Source: Prevotella sp. (GTDB lineage Bacteria > Bacteroidota > Bacteroidia > Bacteroidales > Bacteroidaceae). From it: a stretch of 64,000 bases of DNA. Under the pieces are notes generated by a model. That model saw only the letters and a list, made by a program, of their open reading frames with translations, did no database searches and was not told where the DNA came from. Shown piece by piece: positions 24,948 to 34,065 of the stretch (position 1 is its first letter; each line of letters starts with the position of its first letter). Both the position numbers and the translations under genes were made by a program. The DNA is taken from positions 186,001-250,000 of the forward strand of contig JAFYZT010000027.1 of NCBI GenBank assembly GCA_017548605.1, in the 5' to 3' direction.

Positions 24948-25838
24948 TCATAAACTGGACGGTTCAACATGTATTGCCAAATGGATCACCTGATCGTATT
25001 TATCATTAATGAGCCGTTTTATCTCCTTCACGCGTTTGTGTACCGTATCAAGTGATTCATCACCACACATCGTTATATTGAGCTCTACCGCCATCTGACC
25101 GCCCACGCGACGGGTAAGCACACCTGTTACTGCAGACACGCCTTCCACCCCGGCAGCCAAACGCTCCAGGTCGGCCTCTGTTGATTCGGGGAGACTTTTG
25201 TCAAGCAACTCGTCAAGAGCACCACGGAATAGACGACAAGCCTCAGCCATAACAAAGAGACAAATAACCAGCGATGTGAGAATGTCGAGTACCTTCCATT
25301 TCCCAGACAGGAAAACCACAGGTAAAAGAGCCAAAAACGTTCCCAACGACGACCACATGTCAAAGTCGTAGCGGTGGGATGCCTTGGTAAGGACTTCCGA
25401 TTTCAGTTGCCGGGCATGACGGACAGCAAACCGAGAAAGAGCCCATAGCACAAGTACGCTAACCGCGGAGGCAGCAACTGCCATCCAATGGATGTCAACA
25501 GGGAAAATGCCCTGCATGAGTAAAATGCCTGCCTCAACGCTCTTAAAGCCCCAGAAAAAAGCACCTACGAATAGTATCACGCTCAATGCCAGACACATCA
25601 CCGTAGCATAACGACCATAGCCGTAATCATGGCTGTCATTTTTTGCCTTACTGTTCATCATCATGTAAGCCACAGCCAAGCCATCGGCAAACAGGTTAAA
25701 TAATGAATGGATGGCATCAGCCATCAATGCCGCAGAATGGGCGCATACAGCCACGATGAATTTCATGACCAACAGCAGCAAGTTGGTAAAAGCACCCGCC
25801 ACCACATATTTCTTTTCCGTATTCCTTCGTTCAGGCAT
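24948..25838 (-). CDS. Cation diffusion facilitator (CDF) metal transporter
   Basis: 296 aa with five or six membrane segments and a C-terminal cytoplasmic domain (SLDTVHKRVKEIKRLI, then HVEP end). CDF proteins export divalent metals in exchange for protons. The TM2 site reads ADAIHSLFN, where most relatives have HSxxD, so an Asp ligand is Asn48. In TM5 the motif is ASHRYDFDMWSSLG, with His and Asp spaced by four residues rather than three. Other CDF features (GYGRY loop, MADAIHS) are normal. Metal is not assignable. Lies 26 bases after a DUF3298 protein gene on the same strand. Confidence 0.88.
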   Translation of the reverse strand: MPERRNTEKKYVVAGAFTNLLLLVMKFIVAVCAHSAALMADAIHSLFNLFADGLAVAYMMMNSKAKNDSHDYGYGRYATVMCLALSVILFVGAFFWGFKSVEAGILLMQGIFPVDIHWMAVAASAVSVLVLWALSRFAVRHARQLKSEVLTKASHRYDFDMWSSLGTFLALLPVVFLSGKWKVLDILTSLVICLFVMAEACRLFRGALDELLDKSLPESTEADLERLAAGVEGVSAVTGVLTRRVGGQMAVELNITMCGDESLDTVHKRVKEIKRLINDKYDQVIHLAIHVEPSSL

Positions 25839-25864
25839 ATTCTCTCGGGTATTGTTGAGCGCCG

Positions 25865-26965
25865 TTAGCGCATATATCTTCTCAGTTTCTCATAAGGAAG
25901 GATAAAATGGAACAAGCCATCGGCAAAGGACCCTATTTGGTAAGGTTGGAAGCTGAACACCACACCTTGCTCCATCAATGCTGCCTGTGGCAAAGCATTC
26001 TTTCCTATATATCGATTTTGCCGCTCCATCTCTTCTTCAAGAGTTTCCACCACCTTTGCCATCGAGCCTTTTTTGAAGAGGGTGTTATTATCGACCACCT
26101 CGCAACGCTCCATATCAAAAGTGACATATTCCTCACCAGGATAATCGTGAGCACCATAAGCGAAAAAGTCGGTAGAAATGAACAATGTAACATAACGGTC
26201 GCTCACATAACGAGGTGTGATAAACACCCTTAGATAACACAACGGATAGCCGAAGTCTTCATTCTTCAAATAATATACCTGACGCATATACACGTCGCGG
26301 AAATGGTCGAGCACATCCTGTCCCACTGTGTTATCCTGCACGATGAAAGCAGCGGGGTTATTCCGTTTAAGAACAGCCATGGGAAGCGAACTCTCACTCA
26401 AATTCTGCTCCATGAACATATCACCGAAATATATGGCATCCATATTGGTGAACGTATCCACGTAATTCACAATCCACTGCCGCATGAAATCCCATCCCTT
26501 CCCTTCAGCCGTAGGATAGTCAACCAACAATTCACATCCAAAATTATTGGTGTCGCAAGCCTTGAAATTACAGGGTGACGTGGACTCGCAACGCTCAAAG
26601 AGGTCAGGGTATTCATTCTCCACAAACAGGCTGTCGTGTTTCAGTTCGCTCAGAGGTCTCCGGAGCATCTCACAACCAAGGCGGGCATACACATAGCCGT
26701 TTTGGAATACCGTGTCGGCAGGTATAGCTGGCCCTATGGGAAACCGCTCGCCGTACTCACTGAGCAGTGACACGTAATGCACGTCTTCATAATCCACATA
26801 GAGCATGAAATATCTAACCCCGTCGACAACCATCAACGAGTCAGTGGTAGCATTCCTAAAATCATCCATGAAACCTGCATACCGCTGCGCCACGGCCTTT
26901 TGTGAGAGGATCAGTGTCAGGCATAAGATGAGGCAGTATCTATATAACCGTTTGTTGTTGTGCAT
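25865..26965 (-). CDS. Secreted DUF3298-domain protein
   Basis: 366 aa from ATG 26965. An upstream Met at 26989 lies inside the promoter box and is rejected. Signal peptide about residues 1-27 (ending KAVAQ). The C-terminal part has the DUF3298 (RsiV-like) pattern: PRYVSDRYVTLFISTDFFAYGAHDYPGEEYVTFD, followed by LFKKGSMAKVVETLEEE. The middle holds several Cys (CEST, CNFKACD, CELL) that may make disulfides. DUF3298 proteins are exported; some bind lysozyme, but I cannot assign a ligand here. First gene of a pair with the CDF transporter. Confidence 0.78.
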   Translation of the reverse strand: MHNNKRLYRYCLILCLTLILSQKAVAQRYAGFMDDFRNATTDSLMVVDGVRYFMLYVDYEDVHYVSLLSEYGERFPIGPAIPADTVFQNGYVYARLGCEMLRRPLSELKHDSLFVENEYPDLFERCESTSPCNFKACDTNNFGCELLVDYPTAEGKGWDFMRQWIVNYVDTFTNMDAIYFGDMFMEQNLSESSLPMAVLKRNNPAAFIVQDNTVGQDVLDHFRDVYMRQVYYLKNEDFGYPLCYLRVFITPRYVSDRYVTLFISTDFFAYGAHDYPGEEYVTFDMERCEVVDNNTLFKKGSMAKVVETLEEEMERQNRYIGKNALPQAALMEQGVVFSFQPYQIGSFADGLFHFILPYEKLRRYMR

Positions 26966-26986
26966 AATAAAGAGTACTATCTTATG

Positions 26987-26994
26987 CAAAGATA
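26987..26994 (-). promoter_or_regulatory. Promoter box TATCTTTG for DUF3298-CDF pair
   Basis: Minus-strand TATCTTTG at 26994-26987, 22 bases from the chosen start. It rules out the upstream start codon. Confidence 0.5.
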
Positions 26995-27060
26995 GTGCAA
27001 AACTATCGATAAATCATTGAAAAATAAAAATATTTTTCAAAAAAATGAGTTATAAGTTTG

Positions 27061-28134
27061 ATGAGAGACAAATTATACCTATTTATGCTTCTTATGCTTA
27101 TGAGTTGCGCCACACAAGCCGAGGTTGACAGTCTGCAGGTGGAATACCTTGAAGAGGTGGAGCTGACAAGCATCATGGCGCGTACTGCCGGTTTCCGGGA
27201 GTACTGCACCGACTTTGCAGACACGTACAACGAAGAGGCGACCGTCTGGTTTGCCCCCTTTGCCGACCATCCTGCCATTCATTACTTTCAGTCGTTGCGT
27301 GACCGTTTCCATATTAGCCACGACGCCTTGGCCACCCTGGCCTTGCACCTGAAAAAAGATAGAGGTCGCTATGTACTAAAAAAAGACACGACATATCTTT
27401 CCGACCGCTGGTCGGAAGTAGACAAAGACAGCCTGCTTGCGATGCTGAATGACTTCTATGAAGACAGCAGTTTCCTTGATTTCTTCGAGCGCCACCGTGC
27501 TTTCTATGAAGTACGATGCCGTGCATATACTCCAGCTTTAGTGGATAGTTTAGACATAGGATGGATTGAACGTTTTCATGGTTTTGAGGGAGACAAATTT
27601 CATATCGTTTTGGCATTCACTAACGGGCGGCACAACTATGGGCCCTCTTTGGCAACAGATAACGGCAGGGAAAACTACGCCATGGCCGGTTATGTGTCAC
27701 CGCGTCTCATACACTTGAACGGTTTCACTATTCATAGTCTGTATGGCGATATGATTGTACATGAGTTCAATCACTCGTTCATCAATCCTCTTTTGCGCGA
27801 CAGCACCTTCCGACAAGCCATGCACCCGTTGGGCGAGGAGATGCTACGACGTTCCTATCATACGATGACGAACATGCAGTATGGACGATGGGACATCGTA
27901 GTGAATGAGACACTGGTACGGGCAGCTACACTGCTCTACAAGCAGGCACACGGTTGCAGCAAGGAAGAACTGGAACGCCTCATCCGTGAGGAGGAAAGCC
28001 ACGGTTTCCGATGGATGACCGATGTGGTGACATCGCTCCACTATTACGAGCAGCACCGCTCCTCCTACCCCACTCTACGCGACTATTATTCAAAACTCAC
28101 CGACGATATCCGACGATCGTTATTTGTGGATTTT
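27061..28134 (+). CDS. DUF4932 lipoprotein with zincin motif
   Basis: 357-358 aa from ATG 27061 (a TTG directly before it is ignored). Signal peptide ends in a lipobox (LMSC), so it is a lipoprotein. It has the DUF4932 pattern, including WFAPFADHPAI, NYAMAGYVSPRLI and a metallopeptidase-like HEFNH at residues 234-238 within DMIVHEFNHSFINPL; a possible third ligand is in NETLVRA further on. Zinc peptidase activity is inferred from HExxH; the domain's function is not established. Head-to-head with the DUF3298 gene across 95 bases. The stop codon TAA is at 28135-28137. Confidence 0.82.
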
Positions 28135-28190
28135 TAAGAGGTAAGTGTTCTTTTAGGCTATATAAAGATTACAAAAAAAGGTTAGCTTAT

Positions 28191-28221
28191 TTTGTTCTGC
28201 TCTCGATAATCCGTAACTTTG
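28191..28221 (+). promoter_or_regulatory. Promoter for P-type ATPase
   Basis: TTTG 28191-28194 and TAACTTTG 28214-28221, spacer 19; start codon at 28273. Confidence 0.65.
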
Positions 28222-28272
28222 CACTCGAATTCATAGAGGTTTGGTTTTTTGCCAACTATACGAGAGAACACC

Positions 28273-31038
28273 ATGTCTAATTATTTCGACACTTGTTTAT
28301 GCAATGATTCCCAAGAGGTACGTCTTGGGAAGGGTAAGAACATCATACCTCCACCACCTAAAGAACCGTTGTGGCGACAATACCTCGAGAAGTTCAAGGA
28401 CCCACTGATTATTGTGCTTTGCGTGGTCTTCATCTTTTCCCTCATCGTTTCCTTATATGAATTCTTCTATGTCGGCAGAGGTAAGTCGGTGCTCATTGAG
28501 CCACTTGGCGTGGTCATCGCACTGTTGCTGGCCACCGGTATCGGCTTTATCTTTGAAGTAAAGGCGGCTAAAGAATTCGACCTACTGAGCATTGTAAAGA
28601 ACAGCCGCCCTGTAAAGGTGCTCCGCCGTAAGCACGACGGAGCGACACCCCAATACATCCAAATTGAGAAACAGGATGTGGTATGCGGAGATATCGTTCG
28701 TCTGGAAAACGGCGATGAAGTTCCGGCCGACGGCATTCTGGTAGAAGCGCTCAACCTTATGGTCGATGAGTCGAACTTCACCGGTGAGCCTTTCACAGAC
28801 AAGTCAACAGACCCATCTGTCCATGCCGACGAGGGTACCTACCCCAGCAACCAGCTGCTCCGCGGCTCCACCATCATTGAGGGTACCTGCATTTACCGTG
28901 TCACTGCCATCGGCATGGATACAGAGGAAGGAAAAGGTGTTATGCGCGTACAAGAAGGCACACAAGTGCAGACACCTTTGAACCGTCAACTGTCACAATT
29001 GGGACTATGGATCTCACGAGCCAGTTTCATCATCGCCATCCTGATTGTATTGGGCCGGCTGGTGTATTATTTTTTCTTTGACGGGAACACGGCTAACAAC
29101 ACCGACATGTTGAGCATTCTGGAGTTTGTTCTCGGTTCCATCATGCTAGCTGTTACTTTAATTGTAGTGGCCGTGCCGGAAGGACTTCCCATGAGCGTCA
29201 CCATCAGTCTGGCCATCAGTATGCGACGTATGCTAAAGGAGAAAAACCTGGTGCGCAAATTACACGCCTGCGAGACGATGGGTGCCGCTACAGTGATATG
29301 CACTGACAAGACCGGTACGCTCACACAAAATAAGATGAGCGTGATGGATACCACTTTCATCGGTGACAGTCAAACTTCAGTCATCGCCAACATCTGTATA
29401 AACAGCACAGCTGAGTTGGGCACTGACGATGAAGGCAACCCCTCAGTACTGGGCAATCCCACAGAGGGAGCGTTGCTACGATGGGCCGCACAGCAAGGAG
29501 AGGATTACCGCCACTACCGCAAAGAACTGCGCATCGTCAATCAGAAACCTTTTTCCACGATTAACAAATACATGGAAACGGTAGTCGAATATCCCGACGG
29601 TCACCGTGTACGTTACTTAAAGGGAGCCCCAGAGTTACTGGCGCTTAAATGCGACATTCTCTCTCCTGACAATGATATATGGCAAAGAGCCAAGGCTGCT
29701 CTAGACCTATATCAGAAAAAAGCCATGCGCACCCTGGGATTTGCCAGTCAGGAACTCACCGAGAACCAGGAGCAGCCATTGGTCTTCGACGGCGTATTCG
29801 GTATTGCCGACCCCGTGCGTGACGATGTGCGCGAGGCTATCGACCAGTGTATGAACAAAGCCCATGTGCGTGTGATTATTGTCACAGGCGACACACCGGG
29901 AACGGCCAACGAGATTGGTCGACAAATCGGCCTCCTCGGCCCCGAAGAAGCACCGCAGGACATGACAGGCCCAATGTTCGCCTCGCTGAGCGACGAAGAG
30001 GCCATGCGCCTAATCAGTTCACCAGACTTTAAGATTATCAGTAGGGCACGTCCCGACGACAAGGCGCGGTTAGTCACGCTCTTACAACAGGCAGGAGAAG
30101 TGGTGGCCGTGACTGGCGATGGTACAAATGACGCTCCCGCCTTGAGCAAAGCCCAAGTGGGCTTGTCCATGGGCGACGGCACGTCGCGGGCCAAAGAGGC
30201 AAGCGACATCACCATCATTGACAACTCCTTCGCGAGTATCAATAAAGCCATTTTGTGGGGACGATCGCTCTATCAGAACATACGTCGTTTCATCCTGTTC
30301 CAGATGACTATCAACATATGCGCCTGTCTCATTGTGCTGTTGGGTGCTTTCCTTGGTCTCGACTCACCACTAAGTGTCACGCAGATGCTCTGGGTAAATC
30401 TTATCATGGATACATTTGCAGCCATGGCTATGTCGTCGCTACCGCCGAGCAAGAGCGTACTATATGAGTATCCCCGTTCGCCACATAGCCATATCATCGA
30501 CCGACGCATGGGGCTTCAGATGATCGTGGTGGGACTATTGTTTTTCGCCCTGCTCTTCGGTCTATGGCAGTATCTCTGGCACCATGACCTAACATACGAC
30601 GAGGGTATCGCAAGCCATCTTAACATGACCGACTTAAAGGCCTTCTTCGCTGGCATCATGGACTTCAACAAGTCAAAAACACATATTCAGGGATATGAGA
30701 TGTCGGTGTTTTTCACATTCTTCGTGATGTTGCAGTTCTGGAACCTGTTCAACACCCGCTATTTTCATACCTATCGTTCGCTTGTCACCGACGTTATCAG
30801 CGTTGCACGTAGACAACGTACCTGGGGCGACGTGTTCAGCAAGAGTTTCGTGTTGATAGCTTTCTGCATCCTTGGCGGGCAGTTCATTATTGTTAACTAC
30901 GCCAGCCCGTTCTTTCAAGTTGCCCCATTAAGCAATCACGACTGGCTGACACTCATCATCATCACCAGTCCAGTGCTGATAATCGGCGAAATTATTCGTT
31001 TTGTGAGGATTGTAAAGCACGGTCAACTCTTTTCCTGA
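28273..31038 (+). CDS. PMCA-type calcium-translocating P-type ATPase
   Basis: 921 aa from ATG 28273 (an in-frame TTG further up is ignored). Exports Ca2+ at the cost of ATP. Parts in order: N-terminal cation-ATPase domain, actuator loop (NGDEVPADGI, then ESNFTGEP in place of the usual TGES), TM4 with VPEGLP, phosphorylation site CTDKTGTLTQNKM, hinge GDGTNDAPALSKA, and C-terminal six-helix bundle with TINICACLIVLLGA and LWVNLIMDTFAA typical of PMCA/SERCA-like pumps. Its last 47 bases overlap the end of the convergent nucleotidyltransferase gene. Confidence 0.92.
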   Translation: MSNYFDTCLCNDSQEVRLGKGKNIIPPPPKEPLWRQYLEKFKDPLIIVLCVVFIFSLIVSLYEFFYVGRGKSVLIEPLGVVIALLLATGIGFIFEVKAAKEFDLLSIVKNSRPVKVLRRKHDGATPQYIQIEKQDVVCGDIVRLENGDEVPADGILVEALNLMVDESNFTGEPFTDKSTDPSVHADEGTYPSNQLLRGSTIIEGTCIYRVTAIGMDTEEGKGVMRVQEGTQVQTPLNRQLSQLGLWISRASFIIAILIVLGRLVYYFFFDGNTANNTDMLSILEFVLGSIMLAVTLIVVAVPEGLPMSVTISLAISMRRMLKEKNLVRKLHACETMGAATVICTDKTGTLTQNKMSVMDTTFIGDSQTSVIANICINSTAELGTDDEGNPSVLGNPTEGALLRWAAQQGEDYRHYRKELRIVNQKPFSTINKYMETVVEYPDGHRVRYLKGAPELLALKCDILSPDNDIWQRAKAALDLYQKKAMRTLGFASQELTENQEQPLVFDGVFGIADPVRDDVREAIDQCMNKAHVRVIIVTGDTPGTANEIGRQIGLLGPEEAPQDMTGPMFASLSDEEAMRLISSPDFKIISRARPDDKARLVTLLQQAGEVVAVTGDGTNDAPALSKAQVGLSMGDGTSRAKEASDITIIDNSFASINKAILWGRSLYQNIRRFILFQMTINICACLIVLLGAFLGLDSPLSVTQMLWVNLIMDTFAAMAMSSLPPSKSVLYEYPRSPHSHIIDRRMGLQMIVVGLLFFALLFGLWQYLWHHDLTYDEGIASHLNMTDLKAFFAGIMDFNKSKTHIQGYEMSVFFTFFVMLQFWNLFNTRYFHTYRSLVTDVISVARRQRTWGDVFSKSFVLIAFCILGGQFIIVNYASPFFQVAPLSNHDWLTLIIITSPVLIIGEIIRFVRIVKHGQLFS

Positions 31039-32113
31039 GCCGCCATTTATAGTACATATGCCACCATCTGGCGATAGGTCGTCCAAAGATGGCTTCCGAA
31101 GGGAAAAACCAAGCGAAATGCAGGTTGCGCCATATCTCTACGAAATATTGTGTGTAAACCGATTTCCCTTTGAAGGCGTAGCGCGTTTCATGGTGGCCGA
31201 AATTACCTGCCTCAATAGCTTCACGGAGCAACAACCTGCCAATTTTCTCGTTTGGCTGGGCTATAAGATATTCTTCTTCCAGTCCTAGAGTGTCTTTCAT
31301 AATCCACATCATGCCCTTGGTGAACTTACGCATACTCAGATGCTTCATGGTCTTCCAATCCTCCTGACGCTGTTCCTCAGAACACCCTCGTCTTAAAAGG
31401 TAATAATAGTCTACCATCTGGCGCAAGCCCAACCCTTCAAAGAAAAAATGATGCATCATGTGCGACATCTGAAAAATCCTATTGAACGAGTCAGTAGGTA
31501 CGCATATGCGTCCGGCATCATCGGGCATGGTTACAATTTTCTTAAATTGTTCGTCTCTCACTTTTCTGAAATACTTCCTCAACCTCCATTCATAGAACAA
31601 GTTTCCCATAAACGACGGCATCATATGAATCTCAGCAGCCGTCTGTTCCAACACGGGGAAATCGACATGATGGTATTCGATACCTGCATCGGGAAGCATT
31701 CTCTTTACCTCGGTGAGCATAGTGATGTCGTCTTTATCAGTCCACAAGTCCACATCACCAGACATTCTCATATATGGGTCGGGATACATCAAGGCATTGC
31801 CCTGCCCCTTCAACACACAGCTTTTCATGCCCATCTTTTTGTATAGCAGATAGGTGAGACGGGCTGAATCACGGTTAAGGGTTTCGTTTTCCGCCTTGAT
31901 GGCATTATAATATGAGAGCCATTCTATGATTTTCCGTTTTTCCGGTCGTGGGTCATTTGCATCCAATTTATTGATACCATGAAAGATAACACCCACAATA
32001 GACTGTTTTTCTGCGAACTGCATTAGTCCATCCCAGTCCATAGATTTCAGGCAAGAAGGCTTCGGTGCTTTCTCGTTAATGGAAAATTTCAGGAAATCAA
32101 GATAATCGTTCAC
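30992..32113 (-). CDS. NTP_transf_5-family nucleotidyltransferase-like protein
   Basis: 373 aa. Family pattern VLKGQGNALMYPDPYMRMSGDVDLWTD: a Lys-Gly and the GDxD metal-binding pair of nucleotidyltransferases (PF14907 group). Substrate unknown; family members are common in polysaccharide or peptide-modification clusters. The start is 5 bases after the dehydratase gene, so it is the last gene of the DegT-CapD operon. Its 3' end overlaps the convergent Ca2+ ATPase gene. Confidence 0.82.
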   Translation of the reverse strand: MNDYLDFLKFSINEKAPKPSCLKSMDWDGLMQFAEKQSIVGVIFHGINKLDANDPRPEKRKIIEWLSYYNAIKAENETLNRDSARLTYLLYKKMGMKSCVLKGQGNALMYPDPYMRMSGDVDLWTDKDDITMLTEVKRMLPDAGIEYHHVDFPVLEQTAAEIHMMPSFMGNLFYEWRLRKYFRKVRDEQFKKIVTMPDDAGRICVPTDSFNRIFQMSHMMHHFFFEGLGLRQMVDYYYLLRRGCSEEQRQEDWKTMKHLSMRKFTKGMMWIMKDTLGLEEEYLIAQPNEKIGRLLLREAIEAGNFGHHETRYAFKGKSVYTQYFVEIWRNLHFAWFFPSEAIFGRPIARWWHMYYKWRLRKRVDRALQSSQNE

Positions 32114-32118
32114 ACTCT

Positions 32119-34038
32119 TTACGATTTGTCAAGTGAAGCAAACACCGAATTGTTAGACACATATTCTGGCACCATTTCCTTCATCTTGGCCACAATAGCC
32201 ATGTCATCATAAGAATTGGCGATATCGACGAGTTGTTCCACATCTTGTTTCACCTCATCGTAATCATATTCGCGAACGCAGGCAATACGAATCTTTTCAT
32301 GGAAACTCGGTTTGGTGTTTTCCTCATTGGAAAGAACTTCCTCGTAGAGTTTCTCCCCCGGCCGCAGTCCCGTATATTTTATTTCTATGTTCTTGGCGCC
32401 ACTTAAACGTATCATCTTTTTCGCCAAATCGGCAATGCGCACAGGCTTGCCCATGTCGAAAATAAATATCTCGCCGCCCTTGCCATGAGTTCCAGCTTCG
32501 AGCACCAGTTTGCAAGCCTCGGGGATGAGCATGAAGAAACGGATGATATTCGGGTCGGTAACAGTGACGGGACCGCCTGCCTTGATCTGTCGCTCAAAGA
32601 GAGGAATGACCGACCCATTGGACCCGAGTACATTTCCGAAACGTGTGGTGACAAACTGCGTCACACCTTTCACCTTGCCGTCCTTGATGGCCTTGTCAAG
32701 ACTTTGTACGTAGATTTCGCAGATGCGTTTCGAACAACCCATAACATTCGTCGGATTGACGGCCTTGTCGGTAGAAAGCATAACAAATTTCTTCACGCCA
32801 TATTTCACCGACAAGTCAGCAATGACCTTGGTGCCATACACATTGTTCTGTATGCTCTCGCTTGGATTGTTCTCCATCATCGGCACATGCTTGTAAGCTG
32901 CGGCATGGAACACATAGTCGGGCTGGAAATGCTGAAAGATGTTTTCCATCCTATTCTTGTTTGATATACTGCCCACGATGGTCGTCGTCTTAATTTCCGG
33001 CCATTTGCGGGCCATCATCAAACGTATGTCGTGTTGAGGAGTCTCTGCGATATCAATGAGCATCAGTTCCTTGGGGTGATAGTCGGATATCTGTCGTAGG
33101 ATTTCGCTGCCAATGGAACCGGCCGAACCCGTAAGCAAAATCTTCTTGCCCGTAAGCATCTCTCCCACCTTTTTCATGTCCACCTCGATAACATTGCGCG
33201 GCAATAGGTCCTCAATGCTAATCTCCTTAAGCTGCGTGCTGTCGAAATCACTGTCTTGCGACCACTCCTTCGTCTCAGCCGACATATAAATCTTGATGCC
33301 CGCCTCGATAAGCATGTCTTGCAGTTCCTGGTTGTTGCGGAACGTCTCGTTCTGCAAAGGCGAAACAAGCACGGCACCGATGTTCATCTCCTTAAGGATA
33401 TCGGGTAAACGGTTGTTTACGTCGTACACCTTCACCCCCATGAGTATCTTGCCATGGAAAGAGTTGTCATGGCTGATGAATCCCTTGAGTTGGAACTTCG
33501 AGTTCTTGTCGTTGCGGATGTTCTTCGCCAATCCCACGCCACCATCTTTCACGCCGAAAATAAAGGTACGGATGCCCTTGTCGGAGCTGAAAACCACATC
33601 ATACAGGGTTTTCACGAGCACCCTCATGGCCCACATAAGGATAGTGGCCACCACATACATGGCGATAATCTGCCGTCCCTGCAGCCTGACGAACCTCAAA
33701 TCAAGATAATAAATGGGATAATGAACGATGAGAGCGATGATACATGACAACCCCATAGCCAATCCCACACGTTGCAGGTCAACGAACGAAGAATATCTCA
33801 ACACACCGGAATAAGTATGAAACACCCTGAATCCGATGATATTAAATATCATATATACGAAGATAGTCTTCGACAGCAGGACGATGTTACCCAAGGTGAC
33901 TGCGCCATTATAATAAAGCCAGAACACAAACAGTCCCGAGAAATAACAGATAAGACAATCCATGATGAATACCAGCCAATAAGGCAAGGCATTCTTCGAG
34001 AAGTACCAGCTGAGCAGTTTATTAAGCAATCCTCTCAC
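32119..34038 (-). CDS. Membrane nucleotide-sugar 4,6-dehydratase (PglF/CapD/WbpM-like)
   Basis: 639 aa. Four membrane segments at the N-terminus (about residues 15-125), a CoA-binding-like domain with RTFIFGVKDGGVGLAKNIR, then an extended SDR domain: NAD-binding TGSAGSIGSEILRQ, HAAAYKHVPMMENNP, STDKAVNPTNVMGCSKR and RFGNVLGSNGSVIPLF. Enzymes of this form turn UDP-GlcNAc into the 4-keto-6-deoxy sugar. The DegT aminotransferase encoded 27 bases upstream would make the 4-amino sugar next, as in the Pgl (bacillosamine) route. The acetyltransferase step is not visible here. Confidence 0.93.
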   Translation of the reverse strand: MRGLLNKLLSWYFSKNALPYWLVFIMDCLICYFSGLFVFWLYYNGAVTLGNIVLLSKTIFVYMIFNIIGFRVFHTYSGVLRYSSFVDLQRVGLAMGLSCIIALIVHYPIYYLDLRFVRLQGRQIIAMYVVATILMWAMRVLVKTLYDVVFSSDKGIRTFIFGVKDGGVGLAKNIRNDKNSKFQLKGFISHDNSFHGKILMGVKVYDVNNRLPDILKEMNIGAVLVSPLQNETFRNNQELQDMLIEAGIKIYMSAETKEWSQDSDFDSTQLKEISIEDLLPRNVIEVDMKKVGEMLTGKKILLTGSAGSIGSEILRQISDYHPKELMLIDIAETPQHDIRLMMARKWPEIKTTTIVGSISNKNRMENIFQHFQPDYVFHAAAYKHVPMMENNPSESIQNNVYGTKVIADLSVKYGVKKFVMLSTDKAVNPTNVMGCSKRICEIYVQSLDKAIKDGKVKGVTQFVTTRFGNVLGSNGSVIPLFERQIKAGGPVTVTDPNIIRFFMLIPEACKLVLEAGTHGKGGEIFIFDMGKPVRIADLAKKMIRLSGAKNIEIKYTGLRPGEKLYEEVLSNEENTKPSFHEKIRIACVREYDYDEVKQDVEQLVDIANSYDDMAIVAKMKEMVPEYVSNNSVFASLDKS

Positions 34039-34065
34039 GATTCTTCTGCTTTAAGTCATCAATCT

